The translations under genes and the position numbers were made by a program. This document shows positions 6,960 to 13,984 of a DNA stretch of 21,750 bases, piece after piece. The notes below the pieces were generated by a model. That model was not told the origin of the DNA and searched no databases. It worked only from the letters and a program-made list of their open reading frames with translations. The stretch lies in the NCBI GenBank assembly GCA_023417515.1, contig JAEZFL010000041.1, forward strand, positions 1 to 21,750, given 5' to 3'. How positions within the stretch are numbered: position 1 is the first letter of the stretch; the number at the start of each line of letters is the position of its first letter. The DNA is from Pseudomonadota bacterium. Its GTDB lineage: Bacteria; Pseudomonadota; Alphaproteobacteria; Sphingomonadales; Sphingomonadaceae.

Positions 6960-7613
6960 CTACCCGATGGCCTGGCCGGTCTTGGCCCAGTCGTCGAGGA
7001 ACGCCTTGATGCCGTTGTCGGTGAGCGGGTGCTTGAACAGCTGGCGAATGACCGCGGGGGGCGCCGTCATCACGTCGGCGCCGATCTTGGCGGCCTCGAG
7101 CACGTGGACCGGGTTGCGCACCGAGGCGACGAGGATCTGCGTGTCGAAGCCGTAATTGTCGTAGATGGTGCGGATGTCGGCGATGAGGTCCATGCCGGAG
7201 AAGCCGACATCGTCGTGGCGGCCGACGAAGGGCGAGATGAAGGTCGCCCCGGCCTTGGCCGCGAGCAGGGCCTGGTTGGCGGTGAAGCAGAGGGTGACGT
7301 TGACCATGGTGCCGTCGGCGGTGAGCTTGCGGCAGGTCTTGAGGCCGTCGATGGTGAGCGGGACCTTCACGGCGATATTGTCGGCGATCTTCCGGACGAT
7401 CTCGGCCTCGCGCATCATGCCTTCGTGATCGAGCGCGACGACCTCGGCGGAAACCGGCCCGGGAACGATCGCGCAGATTTCCTTCACCACCTCGAGGAAG
7501 TCGCGGCCCGCCTTGTGGATCAGCGAGGGATTGGTGGTGACCCCGTCGAGCAGGCCGGTCTCGGCCAGGTCGCGGATCTCGGCGGTGTCGGCGGTGTCGA
7601 CGAAGAATTTCAT
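6960..7613 (-). CDS. Transaldolase / fructose-6-phosphate aldolase family enzyme
   Basis: A 217-residue short-form transaldolase (TalC/Fsa subfamily), a class I aldolase that moves a dihydroxyacetone unit between sugar phosphates. Seen: MKFFVDTADTAEIRDL, DGVTTNPSL, the Schiff-base lysine in IAVKVPLT (Lys83), VNVTLCFTANQALLA, AGATFISPFVGRHDD and QILVASVRNP. The length is that of the subfamily (about 215-220). The ATG at 7613 has GAGG about 9 bases upstream. Sequence alone does not separate true transaldolase from F6P aldolase, so no symbol is given. It is flanked by palindromic repeats on both sides and is probably transcribed alone. Confidence 0.9.
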   Translation of the reverse strand: MKFFVDTADTAEIRDLAETGLLDGVTTNPSLIHKAGRDFLEVVKEICAIVPGPVSAEVVALDHEGMMREAEIVRKIADNIAVKVPLTIDGLKTCRKLTADGTMVNVTLCFTANQALLAAKAGATFISPFVGRHDDVGFSGMDLIADIRTIYDNYGFDTQILVASVRNPVHVLEAAKIGADVMTAPPAVIRQLFKHPLTDNGIKAFLDDWAKTGQAIG

Positions 7614-7696
7614 TTGGAACGGGCCTCGTGTGCGAAGGGGTCGGCTGCTCTTTAGCGAGCCCTTTCCCTGAGCGCGAGAGCACCCGCCCCCGTCCA

Positions 7697-7785
7697 CCGT
7701 TCGGGCTGAGCCCGTCGAAGCCCTGCCCTTTCTTTGAACGCGGAAAAAGGGAAGGACAGGCCTTCGACAGGCTCAGGCCGAACGG
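7697..7785. repeat. Palindromic repeat, TTCGGGCTGAGCC / GACAGGCTCAGG type
   Basis: The left arm CCGTTCGGGCTGAGCC continues to GTCGAAG at 7720; the right arm (7762-7785) reads CTTCGACAGGCTCAGGCCG then AACGG. The arms are imperfect reverse complements around a 41-base centre. This repeat type is common in Sphingomonadales. Its right arm lies in frame with the MATE gene and could be misread as an N-terminal extension (RPSTGSGRTG). Confidence 0.85.
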
Positions 7786-7793
7786 GGTGGTGG

Positions 7794-9128
7794 GTGAGAG
7801 CGGATTCGATAGTCAGAGACCGGACCCTTCATCGCGCGATCTGGGCGATCGCCCTGCCGGCGATGCTGACCAATCTCGCGACGGCCTTGTTCGGGATCGC
7901 AGACCTGTGGGTGATCGGGCGGCTCGGCGAGGTGGACGCCCAGGCCGGGGTCGAGGTCGGCGCGAAGTTCATGATGGGCCTGCTCGTCGTGTTCAATTTC
8001 CTGCGCACCGGAACGATCGCGCTCACCGCGCAGGCCGCCGGCCGCGGCGACGAGGCCGCGCAGGCGGAGACCTTGGTCCGCGCGGTCGGCCTGTCGCTGC
8101 TGATCGGCCTGTTCCTGCTCCTGCTCATGCCGGTCGCGATCCCGTTCGGGATCGACCTGCTCAGCGCCGGCGGCGGAGTGGCCGAGGAAGCACGGACCTA
8201 TGTCGGAATCCGCTATTGGGGCGGCTTGCTGTGGCTCGCCAATGCGGCGGTGGTCGGCTGGCTGATCGGGCGCAAGCGGGTGCGCGCGGTGCTGGCGATC
8301 GAGGTCGCCGCGAATATCATCCACATCGCGCTCGACCTGCTGTTCGTGCTCGGCTTCGGCTGGGGCGTCGCGGGAGTGGCGACGGCCACTTTGCTGTCCG
8401 AGTTCGGCAAGCTCGCGGCCGCCATGGTCGTGGCAGGGCGGGAGCCGCCCTTCGCCCGCATTCTCGCGCTGACGGGCCAGGCCGAGACCTGGAGCCGCGC
8501 CGCGCTCGGCCAGCTGCTTCGGCTCAACCGCGACCTGTTCCTGCGCACCTTGCTTCTGACCGCGGCGATCCTGCTCATCACCCGCGACGGATCGCGCGAG
8601 GGGCCGCTGGTGCTCGCCGCCAACGGCATCATCTACCAGTTCTTCATCCTGTCGGCGCTGATCCTCGACGGCTTCGAGAGCGCCGCGCAGGTGCTGTGCG
8701 GCGAGGCCGCCGGCGCCCGCGACCGGCGCCGCTTCGAGCGCCTTGCCGGCGCCTGCCTGATGTGGGGCCGCGGCCTCGGAGCAGTGATCAGCCTGATCTA
8801 CATGATCTTCGGAGCGCCGCTGGCGGCGACGTTCAGCACCAATCCGGAGGTCGTCGCGACCACCCTCGCCTACCTGCCCTGGGCGATGCTGATGCCGCTG
8901 ATCGGAGTGGCGTCCTACGTCTATGACGGCATCTATATCGGCGCGACCTGGACCCGGGCGATGCTGGTGACGATGGCCGCGGCGTTCGCGGTCTACGGCC
9001 TGCTCCTGCTCGTGACGGGACCGCTGGGCAACCATGGCCTGTGGCTTTCCTTCTGCGCCTTCCTGGCGGCGCGCGCAGCGGGACAGGCGCTGCTGATGCC
9101 GCGGCTGAGCCGGGCCAGCTTCGCCTAG
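7794..9128 (+). CDS. MATE family multidrug/sodium-coupled efflux transporter
   Basis: A 444-residue integral inner-membrane exporter of the MATE family, which uses Na+ or H+ gradients to expel drugs or metabolites. Seen: about 12 hydrophobic segments in two halves; the N-terminal block IWAIALPAMLTNLATALFGIADLWVIGRLG (two-helix start typical of DinF/NorM proteins), FNFLRTGTIALTAQAAGRGD, and the second-half repeat FLRTLLLTAAILL ... QFFILSALILDGFESAAQVLCGEAAGA. The GTG at 7794 is chosen because family similarity starts about 12 residues later and everything upstream in frame is repeat DNA. Substrate is unknown; the DinF subgroup is the closest by eye. The stop shares CTAG with the convergent DUF4197 gene. 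Confidence 0.9.
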   Translation: MRADSIVRDRTLHRAIWAIALPAMLTNLATALFGIADLWVIGRLGEVDAQAGVEVGAKFMMGLLVVFNFLRTGTIALTAQAAGRGDEAAQAETLVRAVGLSLLIGLFLLLLMPVAIPFGIDLLSAGGGVAEEARTYVGIRYWGGLLWLANAAVVGWLIGRKRVRAVLAIEVAANIIHIALDLLFVLGFGWGVAGVATATLLSEFGKLAAAMVVAGREPPFARILALTGQAETWSRAALGQLLRLNRDLFLRTLLLTAAILLITRDGSREGPLVLAANGIIYQFFILSALILDGFESAAQVLCGEAAGARDRRRFERLAGACLMWGRGLGAVISLIYMIFGAPLAATFSTNPEVVATTLAYLPWAMLMPLIGVASYVYDGIYIGATWTRAMLVTMAAAFAVYGLLLLVTGPLGNHGLWLSFCAFLAARAAGQALLMPRLSRASFA

Positions 9129-9808
9129 CGCAGGAGGCCGAACATGCTGGCGATGAGCGGATCGTTCGCGCTGCGTGGGTTGGCTCGGATCGCCGCCTCC
9201 TCACGGCCGATGGCGCGGTAGATGCCGTTCGCGGCGGCCTCGCTGACGTGACGCTGGAGGCCGGCGAAGCTGATGCCGGTCGCGGCCTGAACGACCTGGT
9301 TGACGATGCCGTTGTCGAGCAGGCGAAGCGCGTTGCCGACGTCGGGGAACATCGCGTCGACGATCGCACTGCCCATCGCTCGCTGGAGGAAGTCGGTGGC
9401 CGCGGTCGGGCCGCCGCGGACCAGCGCCATCGCGTCGGTGATCGTCAGGTTGCGGATCGAATCATAGACGATCGGCGCGGCGGCTTCGGCTGCGTTCGAT
9501 GCCGCGCGGTTCATCACGCCGAGCAGCTGGTTCTGCACCGCCGGGGTTCGAAGCAACGCGGACGCGATTCCGCCGGCGCCGGCGAACTGCGGCGGCAGCG
9601 GCACGCGCGCCAACTCGTCGGAAAAGAAACCGTTGTCGGTGAGCAAATTGGCGAAGGCGCGCTGCGACGACACGGTGAGCAGCCGGCGGAGCGCATTCTC
9701 GAAGCCGAAGCCCTCGAGATCACCGAGCGTGGTGCAGGCGGGGAGAGTCGCCAGCGGAAGCGCGGCGACGGCGAACAGCATTCGGCGGCGGGTAAGCAAC
9801 TGGTCCAT
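9125..9808 (-). CDS. DUF4197 family lipoprotein
   Basis: A 227-residue member of the DUF4197 family, of unknown function. Seen: a Tat-like start TRRRMLFAVAALPLATLPAC with the lipobox LPAC and lipidated Cys25, then the conserved DUF4197 body (ALRRLLTVSSQRAFANLL, ITDAMALVRGGPTAATDFLQ, ALRLLDNGIVNQVV, ATGISFAGLQRHVSEAAANGIYRAIGREEAAIRANP). The ATG at 9808 has GAGG nine bases upstream; the in-frame ATG at 9817 has its purine run directly abutting and is less likely. Expected location is the periplasmic face of a membrane. Its stop overlaps the MATE stop, so no separate terminator can fit between them. Confidence 0.88.
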   Translation of the reverse strand: MDQLLTRRRMLFAVAALPLATLPACTTLGDLEGFGFENALRRLLTVSSQRAFANLLTDNGFFSDELARVPLPPQFAGAGGIASALLRTPAVQNQLLGVMNRAASNAAEAAAPIVYDSIRNLTITDAMALVRGGPTAATDFLQRAMGSAIVDAMFPDVGNALRLLDNGIVNQVVQAATGISFAGLQRHVSEAAANGIYRAIGREEAAIRANPRSANDPLIASMFGLLR

Positions 9809-9869
9809 CGAAACCATCCTCGATTGTGACGCGGCGAGAACGTTGGCGGGCGGCGGGAGGTTTCCCACT

Positions 9870-9952
9870 CATCATCCTGAACTTGTTTCAGGATCCATTT
9901 CGCAGGCCGGAGGAGGCTCGAGGATGGATGCTGAAACAAGTTCAGCATGACG
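9870..9952. repeat. Palindromic repeat, CCTGAACTTGTTTCAGG type
   Basis: Two hairpin-forming arms face each other: CCTGAACTTGTTTCAGGATC (9875-9894) and GGATGCTGAAACAAGTTCAG (9926-9945), the second followed by CATGACG. Each arm folds on itself (CTGAA/TTCAG), and the two also pair with each other. It lies between the divergent DUF4197 and priA genes and forms most of their 201-bp gap. Confidence 0.85.
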
Positions 9953-10009
9953 ATTACAGGAGCGTCGCCGCCTTGCCTTTTCACCTCGCTCTCCCGATGG
10001 AAGCGGCGC

Positions 10010-12163
10010 ATGCCGCGAGTCCGCGTCCTCCTGCTCAATGCCGCCCTCGGCCCGCTCGACTATCGCGGCGACGCGGAGCCGGGCTCCGTGGTCGTGGTGC
10101 CGCTTGGGCCGCGGCAGGAAATGGGCGTGGCCTGGGAGCCGGAGCGGCTTCCGGCCAACGAGATCGACGAGACTCGGCTGAGGCCGTTGCTCCAGGTGCT
10201 CGACTCGCCGCCCCTGCCCGCCCCGCTCCGGCGGCTGATCGAGTGGACCTCGGATTATTATCTGGCCCCACTCGGCGCGGTGCTCCGAATGGCGCTGCCC
10301 TCGACAAGCGCGCTCGGCGGGGCGCGGATCGTCACCGAATATCGGCCGACCGGGCTGGTGCCGGACCGGATGACCTCGCAGCGCGAGCAAGCGCTGGAGC
10401 GGATCGTCGGCCGCCAGGGTTTGATCGGCGAGCTTGCCGCCGCAGCGGGCGTGTCGGACGCGGTGATCCGGGGATTGGTGAAAACCGGGGCGATCGAGGC
10501 TGTCGAGGTGTCGACCGATCACCCCTATCCCCTACCCGACCCGGATTTTCATGTGCCGGTGCTTGAGGCCGCGCAGGCCGAGGCCGCGGAGGCGCTGCGA
10601 GCGTCGGTGCGCGAGCGGGCGTTCCAGCCGTTCCTGCTCGACGGAGTCACCGGCTCCGGCAAAACGGAGGTCTATTTCGAGGCGATCGCGGAGGCGCTTC
10701 GGCAAGGGCGGCAGACGCTGGTGCTGCTCCCGGAAATCGCGCTGACTGAGCCGTTCCTCCAGCGCTTCACCGCCCGCTTCGGCTGCGAGCCGGTCGCCTG
10801 GCATTCGGGCCTTCGCCAGTCGCAGCGGCGGCGCGCGTGGCGGGCAATCGCTCAGGGCGAGGCGAAGGTGGTGGTCGGCGCGCGCTCGGCACTGTTCCTC
10901 CCCTACCCCAATCTCGGCCTGATCGCGGTCGACGAGGCGCACGAGACCAGCTTCAAGCAGGAAGACGGGGTTCACTATCACGCCCGCGACGTCGCGGTGA
11001 TGCGCGCCAAGCTCGAGGAGGTGCCGGTCATCCTCGCCTCGGCGACTCCGGCGATCGAGAGCCGCCACCAGGTGACGCTCGGCGTGTACAAGGAGCTGAA
11101 GCTTCCCGAGCGGTTCGGCGGCGCCGAGATGCCGGCGATCGAGCCGCTGAACCTCGTCTCCGATCCACCGCCGCGCGGGCGCTGGCTGGCGCCGAGGCTG
11201 GTCGAGGAGCTGGAAAGGAACCTCGCGGCGGGCGAGCAGTCGCTGCTGTTCCTCAACCGCCGCGGCTATGCGCCGCTGACCCTGTGCCGCCATTGCGGGC
11301 ACCGCTTCCAATGCCCCAATTGCACCGCCTGGATGGTCGAGCACCGCTTCACCGCGCGCCTCGCCTGCCACCATTGCGGCCATGTCATGCCGGTGCCGCG
11401 CATGTGCCCGGAATGCCATGAGGAGGAGAGCCTGGTCGCCTGCGGGCCGGGGGTCGAGCGCATCGCCGACGAGGTCGCGGCGCTGTTTCCGGACGCGCGC
11501 ACCGCTGTGGTGACGTCCGACACGATCTGGTCGCCCGCCAAGGCCGCCGATTTCGTCGCCCAGATGGAGAGCGGCGCGGTCGACATCGTCATCGGGACTC
11601 AGCTGGTGACCAAGGGATACCACTTCCCCAATTTGACCCTGGTCGGAGTGATCGACGCCGATCTCGGCCTGTCGGGCGGCGACCTGCGCGCGGCCGAGCG
11701 GGCCTTCCAGCAGATCCGCCAGGTGTCGGGCCGCGCCGGCCGCGGCGAGAAGCCGGGACGCGTGTTCATCCAGAGCCACGATCCCGATGCTCCGGTGATC
11801 GACGCGCTGGTGCGCGGCGACGTCGAGGGGTTCTACGAGGCCGAGACCGACGCCCGGCGCGAGGCCGCCATGCCGCCGTTCGGTCGACTCGCCGCGATCA
11901 TCGTATCATCCGAGAAGGAGGCCGACGCCAAGGAGGCCGCCCACCGCATCGGCCTTGCCGCGCCGAACGTCGACAATATGATCGTGCTCGGCCCCGCGCC
12001 CGCGCCGCTGGCGATGCTTCGCGGCCGCCACCGCCTGCGCCTGCTCGTCCACGCCAGCCGCTCGATCCCGCTGCAGGACATCGTGCGCGAGTGGCTGGGC
12101 GGGGTGGAATGGCCGCGAAGCGTGAGGGTCGCGGTCGACGTCGACCCCTATTCCTTCCTGTGA
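10010..12163 (+). CDS. priA: Primosomal protein N', replication restart helicase PriA
   Basis: A 717-residue 3'-to-5' superfamily 2 DNA helicase that reloads the replisome at collapsed forks. Seen: an N-terminal 3'-end-binding domain (residues 1-105), a winged-helix region (about 120-170), Walker A GVTGSGKTE (Lys218), the DEAH box VDEAHETSFKQ (298-301), SAT at 334-336, eight zinc-ligand cysteines in four pairs (416/419, 425/428, 443/446, 456/459), the helicase motif QVSGRAGRG and the C-terminal domain ending VDVDPYSFL. The ATG at 10010 starts the conserved VRVLLLNAAL segment; an in-frame ATG at 9947 lies inside a palindromic repeat and is rejected. All motifs are intact. Confidence 0.96.
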   Translation: MPRVRVLLLNAALGPLDYRGDAEPGSVVVVPLGPRQEMGVAWEPERLPANEIDETRLRPLLQVLDSPPLPAPLRRLIEWTSDYYLAPLGAVLRMALPSTSALGGARIVTEYRPTGLVPDRMTSQREQALERIVGRQGLIGELAAAAGVSDAVIRGLVKTGAIEAVEVSTDHPYPLPDPDFHVPVLEAAQAEAAEALRASVRERAFQPFLLDGVTGSGKTEVYFEAIAEALRQGRQTLVLLPEIALTEPFLQRFTARFGCEPVAWHSGLRQSQRRRAWRAIAQGEAKVVVGARSALFLPYPNLGLIAVDEAHETSFKQEDGVHYHARDVAVMRAKLEEVPVILASATPAIESRHQVTLGVYKELKLPERFGGAEMPAIEPLNLVSDPPPRGRWLAPRLVEELERNLAAGEQSLLFLNRRGYAPLTLCRHCGHRFQCPNCTAWMVEHRFTARLACHHCGHVMPVPRMCPECHEEESLVACGPGVERIADEVAALFPDARTAVVTSDTIWSPAKAADFVAQMESGAVDIVIGTQLVTKGYHFPNLTLVGVIDADLGLSGGDLRAAERAFQQIRQVSGRAGRGEKPGRVFIQSHDPDAPVIDALVRGDVEGFYEAETDARREAAMPPFGRLAAIIVSSEKEADAKEAAHRIGLAAPNVDNMIVLGPAPAPLAMLRGRHRLRLLVHASRSIPLQDIVREWLGGVEWPRSVRVAVDVDPYSFL

Positions 12164-12238
12164 TCGCCGTACCGGGACGGGACGGGGCGGCGACGGCGCC
12201 ACCTTGCGGCAACTAACCATCAGGCGCAGTTTCCTCCC

Positions 12239-12310
12239 GGGCAGATAGCTCAACGAGAGCAGGTCGCAGATCACGGCCTGATGCAGGCTCGACGCCTGCT
12301 CTGCCCACCA
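12239..12310 (+). tRNA. Non-canonical tRNA-like cloverleaf with encoded CCA
   Basis: A 72-base segment folds into a full cloverleaf. Acceptor: GGGCAGA with TCTGCCC (7 of 7 pairs), then ACCA. T8 and A9 are present. D arm: GCTC/GAGC with a five-base loop AACGA. Anticodon arm: GGTCG/CGGCC (one G-T) with loop CAGATCA. Variable region TGAT. T arm: GCAGG/CCTGC with loop CTCGACG. Oddities: no G18G19 in the D loop, A instead of U33, C at 37, and C instead of T54. The anticodon position would read GAT (isoleucine). It may be a decayed tRNA, a specialised tRNA or a tRNA mimic. The stems are direct sequence; function is unknown. Confidence 0.5.
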
Positions 12311-12335
12311 ACCCCAGCCTTGCGCTACCAGGCAA

Positions 12336-12349
12336 CCGCTCTAGAGCGG
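12336..12349 (+). other. 14-bp perfect palindrome between tRNA-like element and GFA gene
   Basis: CCGCTCTAGAGCGG is a perfect palindrome (five-pair stem with CTAG loop). No T run follows, so it is not a clear intrinsic terminator. It could be an operator or a processing hairpin; the ribosome site GGGGAGG of the next gene begins 5 bases downstream. Confidence 0.3.
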
Positions 12350-12365
12350 CGGCGGGGAGGTACGC

Positions 12366-12746
12366 ATGCATTCAGGATCCTGTCTGTGCGGCGCGGTGAG
12401 CTTCGAGACGGCGGCGGAGCTCAAGGCGCCGGACGCTTGCCATTGCAGCCAGTGCCGCAAGCAATCGGGCCATTTTTGGGCGTCGACCGACGTCCTGCGC
12501 TCGGCGACGACGATCCGCGGCGAGGACAATGTCACCTGGTTCCGGTCATCGGAGAAGGTGCGGCGCGGCTTCTGCGCGACCTGCGGATCGGCGCTGTTCT
12601 GGGAACCGATCGGCAAGGACCGAATCGCAATCGCCATGGGCGCGTTCGACAAGCCGACCGGAACGCACCTGGAGATGCACATCTTCGTCGCCGACAAGGG
12701 CGATTATTACGACATCGCCGACGGATTGCCGCAGCACCAGCGCTGA
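12366..12746 (+). CDS. GFA family (CENP-V/GFA domain) zinc protein
   Basis: A 126-residue protein of the GFA family, named after glutathione-dependent formaldehyde-activating enzyme; most members have no proven activity. Seen: the zinc-binding cysteines in GSCLCGAVSF (Cys6, Cys8), CHCSQCRKQSG (Cys25, Cys27, Cys30) and GFCATCGSAL (Cys70, Cys73), all in the family spacing. A strong ribosome site GGGGAGG ends six bases before the ATG. The gene stands alone on the plus strand, 56 bases after the tRNA-like element. A link to glutathione (gshB lies 8 kb away) is family lore and not shown here. Confidence 0.88.
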   Translation: MHSGSCLCGAVSFETAAELKAPDACHCSQCRKQSGHFWASTDVLRSATTIRGEDNVTWFRSSEKVRRGFCATCGSALFWEPIGKDRIAIAMGAFDKPTGTHLEMHIFVADKGDYYDIADGLPQHQR

Positions 12747-12789
12747 GCGGGGCACGCCGCCACGCCGGCCGATCGAATACCCAAATGCG

Positions 12790-13227
12790 TTAGGCGAACA
12801 GGTCGACGACTTCCGCGTCCGAGGCGATCGCGTTCAGGAGCAAGGTGCGGTGGCAGTGCGCAGGCTCGCGCTCATAGCATAGGATTGCGGTCGGCTGCGC
12901 ATCGATCCGATCGAGCAGGATCGCGGCTGCCGCCTGCGCCTCGGGGAGCTCGAGCTGGCCCGCATAGACGCGCTCCAGACTCGCCTGGTCGCCGCGCTTG
13001 GCCGCGTCGCGCCCTTCCTTGGGCGTGCCGAGCGCGCGCAGATGCTCGTAGGCGATGCCGGCTTCCCGGAGGGCGCCGCCGAGCGCGGTCTTGGAGAAGC
13101 CCGGCCGCCGCGACGCCGCCACCGCGCGGACGTCGACGACCCGCTCGACGCCCGCAGCCTTCAGCGCCGCGATGAGATCGGGGACGGTGCTCTGCTCGTA
13201 GCCGATGGTGAAAACGCGCCGGGTCAT
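12790..13227 (-). CDS. DUF488 family protein
   Basis: A 145-residue DUF488 protein; function unknown. Seen: FTIGYEQSTVPDLIAAL, VVDVRAVAASRRPGFSK, YEHLRALGTPKEGR and the family hallmark CYEREPAHCHRTLL near the C-terminus, whose Cys/Glu/His residues look like a metal or catalytic site. Length is typical of the short DUF488 form. It is minus strand, 39 bp downstream of the PAS gene, so the two may share a transcript. It converges on the GFA gene with 43 bp between stops and no visible terminator. Confidence 0.85.
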   Translation of the reverse strand: MTRRVFTIGYEQSTVPDLIAALKAAGVERVVDVRAVAASRRPGFSKTALGGALREAGIAYEHLRALGTPKEGRDAAKRGDQASLERVYAGQLELPEAQAAAAILLDRIDAQPTAILCYEREPAHCHRTLLLNAIASDAEVVDLFA

Positions 13228-13266
13228 CGACTCGGTGGTAGGCGCAGCCCGGCCGAAGGGAAAGCG

Positions 13267-13839
13267 TCAGCCCTGGTCGCGGAGTCGCCGGGCCTCGCCG
13301 TCATATTGGTCGGCCATCGAATTGAGCCGGGCGACCGTCGCCTCGTCGCTGATTCCGGTAGCGAGGCGGCGGCACTTGCGCGCCTGCTGCTCGAGCTCGG
13401 CGATGCGCGAGTCGGGGGTCAGCTCAAGAAGCAGATTGACCGCGCCGGCGAATGCGCCCTGCTCGTCGTAGAGCGGCGTCGGGAAGGGCTCGAAGGCGCG
13501 GCGGCTGCCGTCCGGCAGCTCGGCGACGGCGCGCAGGCCGCGCACCTCGCGGCGCTCGCGGATCGTCACCGCCATCGGGCATTGGTCGTGCGGCATCGGG
13601 GCGCCGTCTTCGTGGAATAATCTCCAGGTCACGCACCAGCGATCCCTGCCGGCGGTCGGCGCGCGGCCGGCAAAGTCGACGCAGGCGCTGTTGAAATGGG
13701 TGACGACGCCGTCCGGGCCGGTCACGTAGACAGGGAGCGGGAGCGCTTCCAACCTGTCAGCGATATGGTCGTCGGGGCCGTCCAGCGCTGCGAGCGCTGC
13801 TGAAAGGGCCTGTTCGGCGTCAGCGTAAGAAAGTGCCAT
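13267..13839 (-). CDS. Stand-alone PAS domain protein
   Basis: A 190-residue soluble protein with one PAS domain (about residues 25-140) and no kinase, cyclase, GGDEF or DNA-binding domain. Seen: ADRLEALPLPVYVTGPDGVV, FNSACVDFAGR, WCVTWRLFHEDGAPMPHDQCPM, PDGSRRAFEPFPTPLYDEQGAFAGAVNLLLELT, then a charged C-terminal helix (150-188). The MPHDQCPM segment, with nearby Cys and His, is typical of a PAS subgroup often joined to histidine kinases, so a ligand, haem or redox sensing role is possible but unproven. The ATG at 13839 lacks a strong ribosome site. It diverges from trmFO. Confidence 0.8.
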   Translation of the reverse strand: MALSYADAEQALSAALAALDGPDDHIADRLEALPLPVYVTGPDGVVTHFNSACVDFAGRAPTAGRDRWCVTWRLFHEDGAPMPHDQCPMAVTIRERREVRGLRAVAELPDGSRRAFEPFPTPLYDEQGAFAGAVNLLLELTPDSRIAELEQQARKCRRLATGISDEATVARLNSMADQYDGEARRLRDQG

Positions 13840-13984
13840 TGCGAGTCGTGCGGCACCTACTTAATCCAGTTTAGGGTTAACACCCCGAATGAACGCCCGG
13901 ACCGGCACATTCCGTTCGAAACTGTGGACAGTTGGAACAACCGGGAGCTTCCGAAGCGGGGACTCAGTCCCTATCGAGGCGGGC
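13840..13984. promoter_or_regulatory. Divergent intergenic region, PAS gene / trmFO
   Basis: These 145 bp must hold the promoters of both divergent genes unless they lie inside coding sequence. It is more AT-rich near the PAS gene (TTAATCCAGTTTAGGGTTAA). A small palindrome GGGACTCAGTCCC (13961-13973) lies 11 bp before the trmFO start, next to the trmFO ribosome site GAGG. No convincing -35/-10 pair could be assigned by eye. Confidence 0.35.

Noticed and set aside
12336..12349. CCGCTCTAGAGCGG as an intrinsic terminator for the tRNA-like RNA
   Set aside because: No T run follows, and the next gene's ribosome site lies immediately downstream. Kept only as an unexplained palindrome.
12311..12349. 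Second tRNA fragment downstream of the cloverleaf (GCGCTACCAGGCAACCGCTC resembles reversed tRNA arms)
   Set aside because: No acceptor stem, T arm or CCA can be assembled on either strand; similarity is limited to short common tRNA strings.
13900..13930. EcfG-like promoter on the minus strand before the PAS gene (GGAAT ... CGTT)
   Set aside because: The spacer is only 13 bases and the first motif has a mismatch; too poor to call.
13889..13984. N-terminal extension of TrmFO starting at 13889
   Set aside because: The flavin-binding motif should begin within a few residues of the start, and the ATG at 13985 has a proper ribosome site.
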